This document shows, in pieces, positions 10,217-18,664 of a DNA stretch of 34,621 nt (position 1 is the first letter of the stretch; every line of letters begins with the position of its first letter). The stretch is from Bacteroidota bacterium. Lineage in GTDB: Bacteria > Bacteroidota > Bacteroidia > Sphingobacteriales > Sphingobacteriaceae. The stretch is from the NCBI GenBank assembly GCA_021794195.1, contig JAJYRG010000023.1:1-34621 (forward strand). The letters run 5' to 3'. The position numbers and the translations under genes are program-made. The notes below the pieces were generated by a model. That model ran no database searches and had not been told where the DNA came from. It was given only the letters and a program-made list of their open reading frames with translations.

Positions 10217-12124
10217 TTAAATCGTTTCTTCTAACGCAAGTATTTCTTCTGCGACTGTCTCCCATTCGTTTTGCAAATTTTTATTGTCCGTTTTAAGTGA
10301 TTCATAATGACGGGTCAATTCCTTGAGCTTTTCTTGATTTTCATAGAGATCGGTATCGTTAAGTCTTTCTTCTATTTTTTTAATTTCTATGCGTATTGTT
10401 TCTATTTTTTCTTCTATCTGTTTTAGTTTTCTGTTTTTTGATTGAAGTAAAGATTTGCTGTTTTTGTCTTTCGGTTTTTGTTGTTTTTTCTTCTCTTTTT
10501 TAGGAATACTTTTTTCTTCTTTTGTTCCTTTCGATTTTTGGCTATGTTCATACTCAGCGTAAGTTCCAGGGTATTCTTTAATGGTTTTATCTTCTATATA
10601 CCATATTTTATTAGCCACTTGTTCCAAAAAATATCTATCGTGTGAAACGACGATAAATGTACCTTGGTATTGTTGCAATGCTTGTACAAGTATGTTCACC
10701 GAAGTAATATCCAGGTGATTGGTAGGCTCATCTAAAATCAGGAAATTAGCATCTGCTGTAAGTGCTTTTGCAAGAGCTACTCTCGATTTTTCCCCTCCGG
10801 AAAGTACTTTTATTTTTTTGAACACATCATCTCCGCTAAACAGAAAGCTTCCTAAGATATTCCGCAGTTCGGTTTCAGTATGTGAAGGGGCGTAGTTTAC
10901 TAACTCATCTAAAATCGTGTTATCCAGATGCAAAGCTTCTAATTGGTGCTGTGCAAAGAATGTCTGTGTGACATTATGCCCGTGAATAGATTCTCCCGAA
11001 AAGTCATTGTCTTCTTGAGCAATGATTCTAAGCAGTGTAGATTTTCCTTTTCCATTAGCTCCTATAAGCGCAATCTTATCCCCTTTTTCGATAAGCCCAT
11101 CAGTATGCGAAAGGATATCAATATTGGGATATGATTTCGAAATATTTTTTAGTGTTACCACATGTCTTCCCGATGCTTTGCTGAAATTGAAGTTAAAGTT
11201 AACTTCCGGATTATCATCATCTACTTCTTCCACTTTTTCCATCCTTTCCAGAGCTTTGATGCGCGATTGCACCATTTTTGCTTTGCTGGCTTTTGCTCGA
11301 AAGCGTTCTATTAATTTTTCTTCTTGCTTTATACGCGCCTGTTGATTTTTATATTCATTTTGTTGAATTTCGTTTCGAAGAGCTTTTTCACTTTCGTAAA
11401 AATTATAATTTCCGGCATACAGGGTTAACTTACCGTTTCTGACTTCCACCGTTTTATTGATGATGCGGTTTAAAAAATATCTATCGTGTGAAACAATGAC
11501 TATACCTCCGTCGAAAGCTTGTAGATATTCTTCTAACCACTTGATAGAAGGAAGGTCCAAGTGGTTCGTCGGTTCATCTAATAAGAGGATATCCGGTGAT
11601 TGTAATAATATTTTAGCAAGCATGACCCGCATTCTCCATCCTCCAGAAAAAGTGGACAAGGGACGTTTCTGTTCTTCATCACTAAAACCTAACCCGGCTA
11701 AAATTTCATGAGTTTTGAATTCGATGCTATATCCGTCTAAAGCTTCAAACTCTATCTGTTTATCACTAAGTTTCTGTAATAAATCTTCCGAATATTCCTT
11801 TTCAAGCTTATTCAGCAGGTCGTCAATCTCAATTTGTAATTGGTTTTGCTTTTCGAAGGCTTCCATAGCTACTTGAAGTATGGAGTTGTCGGATTGATAA
11901 GAGAGTAAATCTTGATTGAGGTACCCTATTGTAGCATCTTTGGGCATTGAAATTGAACCTCCGGTAGGCGTATATTCTCCTACTATCAATCTGAGAAGCG
12001 TAGATTTTCCCGTTCCGTTGGCGCCTATTAACCCTGTTTTATCTCCGGGTTTTAAGTGCCAGTTTGCCGTCTCATATAAAACTCTTGAACCGATTTCGAA
12101 ACTAAGATCATTTATTGCAATCAT
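10217..12124 (-). CDS. ABC-F family ATPase, YheS-like
   Basis: A soluble tandem ATPase of the ribosome-associated ABC-F family with no membrane segments. The first nucleotide domain has Walker A GANGTGKS (residues 34-41), signature FSGGWRMR and Walker B ILLLDEPTNHLD. The interdomain linker contains ERFRAKASKAKMVQSRIKALER, and the second domain has GANGKGKS, LSGGEKSR and FLILDEPTNHLD. A Lys/Glu-rich stretch and a C-terminal coiled coil (about 540-635) complete it. The linker, the FFAQHQLE motif and the LYENQEKLKELT tail resemble E. coli YheS (637 aa) more than EttA or Uup. It probably acts on translating or stalled ribosomes; antibiotic protection is possible but nothing here specifically suggests it. 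The ATG at 12124 lies only 7 nt after a TACTTTTG box. Confidence 0.9.
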   Translation of the reverse strand: MIAINDLSFEIGSRVLYETANWHLKPGDKTGLIGANGTGKSTLLRLIVGEYTPTGGSISMPKDATIGYLNQDLLSYQSDNSILQVAMEAFEKQNQLQIEIDDLLNKLEKEYSEDLLQKLSDKQIEFEALDGYSIEFKTHEILAGLGFSDEEQKRPLSTFSGGWRMRVMLAKILLQSPDILLLDEPTNHLDLPSIKWLEEYLQAFDGGIVIVSHDRYFLNRIINKTVEVRNGKLTLYAGNYNFYESEKALRNEIQQNEYKNQQARIKQEEKLIERFRAKASKAKMVQSRIKALERMEKVEEVDDDNPEVNFNFNFSKASGRHVVTLKNISKSYPNIDILSHTDGLIEKGDKIALIGANGKGKSTLLRIIAQEDNDFSGESIHGHNVTQTFFAQHQLEALHLDNTILDELVNYAPSHTETELRNILGSFLFSGDDVFKKIKVLSGGEKSRVALAKALTADANFLILDEPTNHLDITSVNILVQALQQYQGTFIVVSHDRYFLEQVANKIWYIEDKTIKEYPGTYAEYEHSQKSKGTKEEKSIPKKEKKKQQKPKDKNSKSLLQSKNRKLKQIEEKIETIRIEIKKIEERLNDTDLYENQEKLKELTRHYESLKTDNKNLQNEWETVAEEILALEETI

Positions 12125-12131
12125 TATGAAA

Positions 12132-12139
12132 CAAAAGTA
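12132..12139 (-). promoter_or_regulatory. Candidate -7 box for the ABC-F gene, very close to its start
   Basis: On the minus strand TACTTTTG matches TAnnTTTG and ends 7 nt before the ATG at 12124. Initiation about 4-6 nt downstream would leave a leader of only a few bases. No ideal -33 TTG was seen (TTG occurs 13 nt upstream), so the site is tentative. Confidence 0.4.
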
Positions 12140-12228
12140 CGGAAAAAAGAATCAAGTGTTGAAAAACAAAACGTATCATTGAATATAAATCGCTATCTTC
12201 TTCAGTGGCTTCCATATAAGCTAAGGAA

Positions 12229-13671
12229 TCACCTTACGTTTCCGGTGCATATATACTTGAGTTGCGTATAATCTTCTATACCGTATTTTGAACCCTCCCG
12301 TCCGTATCCAGACTCTTTAATCCCTCCGAAAGGTACTGTTTCTGATGAAATCAAGCCTTCGTTGATTCCTATCATGCCGTATTGGAGTTGTTCGCTTGCC
12401 CGGATGGCGGTATTGATGTCATCTGTGTAGAGATAAGCAGCTAAACCATAAATCGTATCGTTTGCCATATGAATTGCTTCTTCAAAAGAATCAAACTTGA
12501 AGATGGGAGCAATGGGTCCAAAAATTTCTTCCTGAGCAAAACGCATTTTATGGTTTGCATTTCCGATTACTGTAGGAGAGAATATATTGTTCTTTTCTTT
12601 TGTACCCCCACACAGTATTTCTCCTCCTTTTTCTTGCGCATCTTTGATGAACCTTTCCATTTTTGGTAAAACCTCTTTGCTGATTAGTGGGCCTATTTGA
12701 TTTTCTTTTAAAGAAGGATCCCCTGTTTTTAATTTTTGTACTTCTTCTGTCAGTTTTTTTGTAAAATGATTGTAAATGTCTCTATGTACAAGTATTCGGT
12801 TTATACAAACACAAGTCTGCCCTGCAAAACGAAACTTTGCGGTAATAGCGCTTTCTACTGCATTTTTTATGTCTGCGTCTTTAAATACAATTAAAGGCGC
12901 ATTCCCTCCTAATTCTAAACTTACTTTTTTCAAAGTAGAAGCCGATTGCTTCGCTAATATTTTTCCCACTTCCGTGGAGCCTGTAAAGGATATTTTTGAG
13001 ATATGGGGATGCCCGCACAGAAATTTTCCGGCCTGACTGGCTTCTGCATTTACTATTGTGTTTATTACACCCTTCGGAAACCCTGCTTTTTCAGCATAAT
13101 AGGAAAGAGCAAGTGCAGTAAGGGGAGTGACTGAACTGGGACGGATGACCACTGTGCAACCAACAGCTAATGCAGGGGCAATTTTACGGGTAATCATGGC
13201 GAGAGGGAAATTCCAAGGTGTGATGGCTGCAACAACTCCTATAGGTTGACGTATGACTTTAACACGGCGATCAACTGAAAATTCCGGAATAGTTAATCCG
13301 TAAACTCTTTTCGCTTCTTCCCCAAACCACTGTATAAAAGAAGCACCATAATCCACTTCTGATAAACATTCACCAATAACTTTACCGGATTCTAAGGACA
13401 TGAGTCCGGCAATTTTTTCTTTATTTTCTTGAAGCAGGTCATACCACTTTAAAAGAATAGAAGATCGCTCTTTGGCTGTCAATCTTTTCCAAGGTTCAAA
13501 AGCATTGTGAGCGGCTTGTACAGCTTCTTCCCATTGTTCTTCTGACGCATCAGCCAGAGAAACGATGCGTTCCTCCGTATAAGGATTGAAGACATCGAAA
13601 GTTTCCTCCCTTTCTACCCACTCTCCATTTATATACGATCGTGTAAATATTATATCTTTAAAACTTTCCAT
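12229..13671 (-). CDS. NAD(P)-dependent succinate-semialdehyde-type aldehyde dehydrogenase
   Basis: An aldehyde dehydrogenase of the GabD subgroup, oxidising an aldehyde such as succinate semialdehyde to the acid in the cytosol. Catalytic residues are N154 (TPWNFP), E253 (SLELGG) and nucleophile C287 (FAGQTCVC). The cofactor-loop motif FTGSTEVGK is at 229-237. GabD-like segments include YGASFIQWFGEEAKRVYG and GQTCVCINR. The 480-aa length is normal. One oddity: the cofactor-contacting Lys in the usual KPAxxTP motif is Arg here (R177 in VIRPSSVTP). Succinate semialdehyde is the likeliest substrate from resemblance, but no GABA transaminase gene is nearby, so the substrate is inferred. It ends 104 bp before the ABC-F gene on the same strand. 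Confidence 0.88.
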   Translation of the reverse strand: MESFKDIIFTRSYINGEWVEREETFDVFNPYTEERIVSLADASEEQWEEAVQAAHNAFEPWKRLTAKERSSILLKWYDLLQENKEKIAGLMSLESGKVIGECLSEVDYGASFIQWFGEEAKRVYGLTIPEFSVDRRVKVIRQPIGVVAAITPWNFPLAMITRKIAPALAVGCTVVIRPSSVTPLTALALSYYAEKAGFPKGVINTIVNAEASQAGKFLCGHPHISKISFTGSTEVGKILAKQSASTLKKVSLELGGNAPLIVFKDADIKNAVESAITAKFRFAGQTCVCINRILVHRDIYNHFTKKLTEEVQKLKTGDPSLKENQIGPLISKEVLPKMERFIKDAQEKGGEILCGGTKEKNNIFSPTVIGNANHKMRFAQEEIFGPIAPIFKFDSFEEAIHMANDTIYGLAAYLYTDDINTAIRASEQLQYGMIGINEGLISSETVPFGGIKESGYGREGSKYGIEDYTQLKYICTGNVR

Positions 13672-13897
13672 AGCACATATCTTTTCAACAATTTACAAGA
13701 TTTTTTGCTTTTAAAAACACTTATGTGTATAAAATATCAAAGTTGATTCTACCTTAAGAAGGATACCTATATTCCTTATGAAGAAATGACATCTTTAATT
13801 TTAAAGCTAAGTGCTTTTAAATAAGTACTATACATGATGGAAAGATTAATTTGCGATAAATTATTCGGGATAATTCAATATATTAACTCCGAATATA

Positions 13898-13905
13898 TAT
13901 TTTTG
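13898..13905 (+). promoter_or_regulatory. Candidate -7 box for pyrD, abutting its start codon
   Basis: TATTTTTG matches TAnnTTTG and ends 4 nt before the pyrD ATG at 13910. Since initiation usually occurs a few bases past this element, the transcript could begin at or next to the A of the ATG and be leaderless. No clear -33 TTG precedes it. Confidence 0.4.
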
Positions 13906-13909
13906 CAAC

Positions 13910-14938
13910 ATGTATAAAATCGTGAAGCCGTTTTTCTTTGCTTTGGAGCCTGAAGCAGCTCACAATCGTGTGACGAAGGGCTTGTCTGCCTTTCAAAAAA
14001 TATGGGGAGCAAAGTCTATCTTAAAATCTTCTTTTTGTGTGGAAAGCCCTCGTCTGGAAAGGAGAGTTTTTGGATTGACTTTTAAAAACCCTGTAGGGCT
14101 GGCTGCTGGATTTGATAAAAATGCAGAGTTTGTTGAAGATCTCTCTCATTTAGGGTTTGGCTTTATAGAAATTGGGACGGTGACACCCAAACCACAGCCC
14201 GGAAACGAGCGGCCGCGTATGTTTAGATTGGTCGATGATGAAGCTTTGATCAATCGAATGGGGTTTAACAATCAAGGAGTAGATGTAGCGGCAGGGAGAT
14301 TAAAAGCTCTAAAAAACAAGAACAGAATCATAATCGGGGGAAATATTGGGAAAAATAAGGTAACGCCAAATGAACAGGCGGTAAACGATTATATCTATAG
14401 CTTCCATGCTTTATATCCTTATGTGGATTATTTTGTGGTAAATGTCTCTTCTCCCAATACCCCCGGCTTACGCGATTTACAAGAGAAGGAACCGTTGACA
14501 CATCTTCTCAATGAATTACAGAGCTTAAATAAATTAAAGTCAAAACCAAAGCCTATTTTGCTTAAAATAGCTCCGGATTTGACCAATTCTCAATTGGATG
14601 ATATTATTGATATTGTACAAAACACCAAAATAGCAGGTCTTATTGCTACCAATACGACGATTGGAAGAGAGAACTTGAAAAGTTCACAAGGCCTTCAGAA
14701 AGAAACAGGAGGTTTAAGCGGAAAACCATTGTCCCACCGTTCGACTGAGGTGATAAGGTATATTTCTCAGAAAACGGGGAATGCTTTCCCGATAATAGGA
14801 GTGGGAGGGATTCATTCTGCCGAAGATGCTTTAGAAAAACTTAATGCCGGGGCCAGTTTAATACAGGTGTATACAGGGTTTATTTATGAAGGACCCGGAT
14901 TGGTAAAAAAAATTTGCAAGGGTATTTTAAATGCATAG
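13910..14938 (+). CDS. pyrD: Dihydroorotate dehydrogenase (quinone), class 2
   Basis: FMN enzyme of de novo pyrimidine synthesis that oxidises dihydroorotate to orotate and passes electrons to membrane quinone. The N-terminal helical extension (residues 1-40, [10 protein letters not shown]) is the class 2 membrane-association segment. Catalytic serine is in [11 protein letters not shown] (S180/S181). FMN/substrate motifs are [12 protein letters not shown] (60-71), NRMGFNNQG (115-123), ATNTTIGR, and the phosphate-binding [11 protein letters not shown] and [12 protein letters not shown]. Length is 342 aa against 336 in E. coli. It is monocistronic in appearance, divergent from the aldehyde dehydrogenase gene across 238 bp. 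The membrane enzyme ties pyrimidine synthesis to the respiratory chain. Confidence 0.96.
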   Translation: MYKIVKPFFFALEPEAAHNRVTKGLSAFQKIWGAKSILKSSFCVESPRLERRVFGLTFKNPVGLAAGFDKNAEFVEDLSHLGFGFIEIGTVTPKPQPGNERPRMFRLVDDEALINRMGFNNQGVDVAAGRLKALKNKNRIIIGGNIGKNKVTPNEQAVNDYIYSFHALYPYVDYFVVNVSSPNTPGLRDLQEKEPLTHLLNELQSLNKLKSKPKPILLKIAPDLTNSQLDDIIDIVQNTKIAGLIATNTTIGRENLKSSQGLQKETGGLSGKPLSHRSTEVIRYISQKTGNAFPIIGVGGIHSAEDALEKLNAGASLIQVYTGFIYEGPGLVKKICKGILNA

Positions 14939-15317
14939 ATACTTTTGAGAGCTTGTTTCCTTTCCCAGGTTTTATCAATATTGCTGTCATAAAAAATGAG
15001 TTTTTCTTATCCACAATAAATTTCCAGATCCCAAGTTTGCTTTTCTGGCATAATTCTTGGACTTCCTACTGCGATGATGTGAAGGAGATGTGAGTATAGA
15101 GCATCATATCTTATTCTTTGAGATTGTATAAACTTACTGCTTTTGTGAATTTAAGAAGTTTAGATTAATTGCCCTTTATTTTAAAAGCTATAAGTTTTTT
15201 TGTAGTTTATACTTTCGGGAAAAGGTATAAATAATCACATTATAATTTATGAGTAAGCCTAATAAAAACTTACTTGAAGAATATTTCTCAAAATTTTAAA
15301 TCTAAAATAAAATTAAT
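14939..15317. other. 379-bp intergenic region, nothing recognised
   Basis: An AT-rich gap between pyrD and the MscS-related gene. I see no open frame of note, no tRNA, no strong hairpin-plus-T-run terminator and no clean TAnnTTTG box. TACTTTCG near 15210 is a one-mismatch promoter candidate only. Confidence 0.5.
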
Positions 15318-16541
15318 ATGAACAATACATTTGATGGTTTTACCCATAATCTTTCGTCTGGATTACCTACGATTTTAGGAGCTTTAATTATTTTACTTAT
15401 AGGTTGGCTTATCGCAAAGGGTGTCAAAGCACTTGTTGTAAAGCTGATGGAGCGTACCTCTTGGGATAAAAAGCTTTTTAGAGAAACAGGTACTGCAGGC
15501 AGTGGTACAAATAGTTTTATAGGTAACCTATTCTACTACCTTATTATGGTTATTGTTTTTCTAATTGTTTTGGAAAAACTGGGTGTGAGCTCGGTTTTAT
15601 CTCCATTAGAGAATATGGTTTCCAAGTTTTTGGTTTTTATCCCACATCTTATCGCAGCCGGAATAATAGCAACTATAGGCTATATGTTGGCTAAGTTCGT
15701 TTCGGGCTTGATTTCTTTCGGGGGTAATTTCTTAGAAAGAATCGTCATTAAAACAGGTTTCAAAGATACGGACAAGATAATCCGGGTGGTACGCGCCATT
15801 GTATTCTTAGTGATATTTATTCCCTTGTTGATTCAGGCCATTAACGCATTACAATTAGAGTCTATTTCCAATCCGCTTAACGCTATATTAAGTGGCTTTA
15901 TAGGTATATTGGGGGATGTGATTGTGGCGGCAGTAGTACTGATTATTTTCTTATGGGGAGGTAAGTATTTAACCCGTTTCTTAGGAGACTTATTCCGCAA
16001 TCTTGGTTTTGATCAAATTGCCGTACGCCTTCAATTGCAAAATATGATTGGTCCAAATCAGTCTTTTTCCAGAATTATAGCTGGCGTATTGTATTTTTTT
16101 ATAGCTTTTTTTGGCGTAATTACCGCAGTAGATATATTACAATTATACGAGTTAACGTATATTTTAAATGAAATATTAGCGGTTACAGGTTCTATAGCCT
16201 TCGGAGTGGTCATTTTAATTATCGGTAATTTTATTTCCACATTAATTTATAACGCTATGATGCGTTCGGATAATAATAGATTCATAGCATCGGTTGTGCG
16301 TTATGCTTCGTTAGGACTCTTCTTAGGAATTTCCTTAAGAGCTATGGGAATCGCGAATGGGATAGTAGAGCTGGCTTTTGGCTTGACTCTTGGATCGGTA
16401 GCCGTAGTGATTGCGTTAAGTTATGGCTTAGGAGGCCGCGAAGCCGCTGGAGAGCATTTTAAAGAGATTATCCAGAAATTCAAGAAAGGAAAGAATGAAG
16501 ATCAAAACCCGCCTAATCAACCTCCTTACCAGGGTATGTAA
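15318..16541 (+). CDS. Multi-pass MscS-related mechanosensitive channel (conserved TM helix family)
   Basis: A 407-residue inner-membrane protein with about eight to ten hydrophobic helices. It has repeated pairs of helices of the type LPTILGALIILLIGWLIAK (residue 15 on), IPHLIAAGIIATIGYMLAK, and a third copy near FGVVILIIGNFIS, matching the TM-helix repeat of the CmpX/MscS-related family. The final helix, AFGLTLGSVAVVIALSYGLGG, resembles the pore-lining segment and is followed by the conserved REAAGEHFKEI. A full MscS beta domain is absent. The tail is Pro/Asn rich. It probably opens on osmotic downshift, but this subfamily is poorly characterised. A strong hairpin terminator begins 22 bp after the stop. 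Confidence 0.85.
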   Translation: MNNTFDGFTHNLSSGLPTILGALIILLIGWLIAKGVKALVVKLMERTSWDKKLFRETGTAGSGTNSFIGNLFYYLIMVIVFLIVLEKLGVSSVLSPLENMVSKFLVFIPHLIAAGIIATIGYMLAKFVSGLISFGGNFLERIVIKTGFKDTDKIIRVVRAIVFLVIFIPLLIQAINALQLESISNPLNAILSGFIGILGDVIVAAVVLIIFLWGGKYLTRFLGDLFRNLGFDQIAVRLQLQNMIGPNQSFSRIIAGVLYFFIAFFGVITAVDILQLYELTYILNEILAVTGSIAFGVVILIIGNFISTLIYNAMMRSDNNRFIASVVRYASLGLFLGISLRAMGIANGIVELAFGLTLGSVAVVIALSYGLGGREAAGEHFKEIIQKFKKGKNEDQNPPNQPPYQGM

Positions 16542-16563
16542 AAGAAATATGAGAAAATAAACA

Positions 16564-16592
16564 AAAGCCTCGTGAAAAAGTCACGAGGCTTT
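16564..16592. terminator. Bidirectional rho-independent terminator
   Basis: A perfect 12-bp stem, AAAGCCTCGTGA (16564-16575) and TCACGAGGCTTT (16581-16592), with a 5-nt loop, A-run on the left and T-rich on the right. It lies between the convergent MscS-related gene (plus) and the small membrane gene ending at 16621 (minus) and can serve both. Confidence 0.9.
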
Positions 16593-16620
16593 ATTATTAA
16601 ACAGGCAACAGGGATGGATA

Positions 16621-16992
16621 TTATCTGTTTAATAATAGAAAATACCAAAAAACGCCGAGCCCTATGGCTAATACATCATGCAGATCTTGTGTGTAACCGG
16701 AATGAAAAGAGGGAAGAAGCACTTCCGAAAGTAAACTTAATAAAACAAATAATCCGATTAATAGCCAAATTGGAAGCTGGAAATCCGGAGCTTTCTTCCA
16801 TAAGATTCTTTGCTCCCATTTATAGAAATAAGGGACAAGTACACCTAAAATAAAAGGATCTAAATAATGATCCAGAAAAGGTATAGGATAATGAAAGTAA
16901 TGTTGGGAGAGTTGATGAGCCAATAAACCCAATGAGAAAATAAGTACTTGTATTCCTTCAAAGAGAATAATGTTTTTTTTATTATATCGCAA
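16621..16992 (-). CDS. Small integral membrane protein
   Basis: A 123-residue protein with about four hydrophobic segments: LFEGIQVLIFSLGLLAHQL (about 9-27), PFILGVLVPYFY (about 46-57), PIWLLIGLFVLLSLLSEVLL (about 74-93) and DVLAIGLGVFWYFLLL (about 106-121). A conserved-looking core FLDHYLDPFILGV and the acidic E in LLSEVLLP suggest a small family. It loosely resembles Bacteroidota proteins annotated as magnesium citrate secondary transporters, but too weakly to assign. Its start overlaps the end of the 66-residue gene by 11 bp, which suggests translational coupling. Its 3' end faces the bidirectional terminator. Confidence 0.65.
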   Translation of the reverse strand: MRYNKKNIILFEGIQVLIFSLGLLAHQLSQHYFHYPIPFLDHYLDPFILGVLVPYFYKWEQRILWKKAPDFQLPIWLLIGLFVLLSLLSEVLLPSFHSGYTQDLHDVLAIGLGVFWYFLLLNR

Positions 16993-17182
16993 TTAGAAAT
17001 AAAATAAAAATTAATACAAAGAGAACGGGGGAAAAAGCAATAACCAATAAAACAACTGGAAGTTTTAAAATAAATTTCGGAATAGAGATCCACCAAGGCT
17101 CATCTGGATTTGGTTTCATCCAATTGTGAAATTTTCTATAATTTTTTTGAATTCCTTCGCGAAGCTCTTTTCTATAGCTCAA
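16982..17182 (-). CDS. Small single-pass membrane protein
   Basis: 66 residues: a basic, aromatic N-terminal half (YRKELREGIQKNYRKFHNW, then PNPDEPWW) and one C-terminal hydrophobic helix (about 38-66, PVVLLVIAFSPVLFVLIFI). This layout fits a tail-anchored or N-in membrane peptide. It overlaps the following membrane gene by 11 bp on the same strand, evidence that it is a real translated frame. A terminator for the aminotransferase gene lies just upstream, so the pair probably has its own promoter in the short gap. Function unknown. Confidence 0.55.
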   Translation of the reverse strand: MSYRKELREGIQKNYRKFHNWMKPNPDEPWWISIPKFILKLPVVLLVIAFSPVLFVLIFILFLIAI

Positions 17183-17209
17183 TTGTATGGGAATTTTAAA
17201 AAGAGGTTT

Positions 17210-17256
17210 AAAAAATACAGCTGTGATACCTCATGTATATATATCACAGCTGTAAT
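17210..17256 (-). terminator. Rho-independent terminator of the aminotransferase gene
   Basis: A perfect 13-bp inverted repeat, TACAGCTGTGATA (17216-17228) and TATCACAGCTGTA (17242-17254), with a 13-nt loop. On the minus strand it begins 23 bp after the aminotransferase stop and is followed by a T run (TTTTT at 17215-17211). Confidence 0.8.
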
Positions 17257-17277
17257 TATTAATATGAAAGTGTGAAG

Positions 17278-18483
17278 TTATGATAATTTTCCGAGTGCTT
17301 CTTTTATACGGCGCAAAGCTTCTTTCAGCGTTTCATCTGATGCAGCATATGAGACCCGGATGTAATTGTTGTTGCCGAACGCGCTTCCGGCAACGGTAGA
17401 TACATAGGCTTCATTTAGTATATATAAAGCTAAATCTAAAGAATTTTCGATGGTTTTTCCATCCGGTGTTTTTTTTCTAAAAAAAGAACTGATTTCTGGA
17501 AAAAAATAAAAAGCACCCTGGGGCATATTCGTCTTTACGCCAGGGATTTCGGAAAGCAGGCTATATACTAATTGTCTTCTTCTTTCAAAAGTTTGCTTCA
17601 TTTCCAAGACTTTTTCCAAGCCGTCTTTATAAGCTGTTAATCCTGCTTTTTGAGCAATTGAACATGTCCCCGATGTGGTTTGGCTTTGTAGTTTATTGTT
17701 AGCTGCAGCAATCTCTTTATTTGCGGCAATATAGCCCAATCTCCAACCCGTCATCGCAAAAGCTTTAGAAAAGCCATTTACTAAAATCACCCTGTCTTTT
17801 ATAGAAGTAAATTGTGCAATAGACTCATGCTTATTGACAAAGTTAATGTGTTCATAAATTTCATCTGAAATAATAAATATATCAGGGTGCTTTTCAAAAA
17901 CTTCAACCAATTTTTTTAGTTCCTCGCGGCTATATACTGAACCTGTCGGGTTACATGGCGATGAAAACATAAAAGCTTTTGTTTTGGGAGTGATTGCTTC
18001 TTCCAATTGCTCTGCAGTTATTTTAAAGTCTGAGTGAATGTCTGTCTCGATAAACACACTTTTTCCCTCCGCAAGTTTGACCATTTCTGAATAGGATACC
18101 CAATAAGGAGTCGGAATAATCACTTCATCTCCTTCATCAATCAAAGTCAACAAGGTATTGGATAAAGATTGTTTAGCACCTGTAGAAACAACAATCTGAG
18201 AAGGCCCGTAATCCAAATTATTTTCGTTTTTTAACTTTTCACTTATCACTTCCCTAAGGTCTAAATAGCCCGGTACAGGCGAATATCTTGTGAAATTATC
18301 ATCTAATGCTTTCTTGGCAGCATTTTTCACGTTATCGGGAGTGTTAAAATCTGGCTCGCCTACACTCAAACTGATTACTTGGTGACCTTTCGCTGCTAAG
18401 TCACGAGCTAATTGTGTCATTTTTAAAGTCGCTGACTCCGACAGTTTTTCTATTCTTTTTGACAAAAATGAAGATTGGCTCAT
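17278..18483 (-). CDS. Class I PLP-dependent aminotransferase (aspartate-type)
   Basis: Transfers an amino group between aspartate (or another acidic/aromatic amino acid) and 2-oxoglutarate. The PLP-forming lysine is K240 in NGFSKAFAMTGWRLGY, N178 lies in CNPTG, D207 and Y210 are in ISDEIY, and the substrate carboxylate Arg is in the C-terminal YIRVSYA. The overall pattern (SVGEPDFNTP, RYSPVPGYLDLRE) fits fold-type I subgroup I-gamma/beta enzymes such as the thermophilic AspC type; some relatives also act on prephenate or aromatic amino acids. At 401 aa it is full length. It has its own terminator and is divergent from the SBF-like transporter gene. Confidence 0.9.
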   Translation of the reverse strand: MSQSSFLSKRIEKLSESATLKMTQLARDLAAKGHQVISLSVGEPDFNTPDNVKNAAKKALDDNFTRYSPVPGYLDLREVISEKLKNENNLDYGPSQIVVSTGAKQSLSNTLLTLIDEGDEVIIPTPYWVSYSEMVKLAEGKSVFIETDIHSDFKITAEQLEEAITPKTKAFMFSSPCNPTGSVYSREELKKLVEVFEKHPDIFIISDEIYEHINFVNKHESIAQFTSIKDRVILVNGFSKAFAMTGWRLGYIAANKEIAAANNKLQSQTTSGTCSIAQKAGLTAYKDGLEKVLEMKQTFERRRQLVYSLLSEIPGVKTNMPQGAFYFFPEISSFFRKKTPDGKTIENSLDLALYILNEAYVSTVAGSAFGNNNYIRVSYAASDETLKEALRRIKEALGKLS

Positions 18484-18664
18484 AGTATTTATTCTTATAT
18501 ATTCTGCTGTTGTTTATTCGTTTTGCTTATTTATATTTTAAATGTAACACAAGTTCTTCCGGAAGGAAAATATACACATTCTTTTCAGCGAAGTTACGAT
18601 CAATTTATAAAAGAAAGTATATACGGGATAAAAAAAATGTTATATTAGCTCGTTTTGGAGATTT

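Noticed and set aside
11022-11345. A 107-codon plus-strand frame inside the ABC-F gene
   Set aside because: It is the antisense shadow of the second nucleotide-binding domain, which has intact Walker and signature motifs on the minus strand.
16572-16853. A 93-codon plus-strand frame just after the MscS-related gene
   Set aside because: It begins with a GTG inside the terminator hairpin at 16564-16592 and runs antisense over the small membrane gene; its composition is not protein-like.
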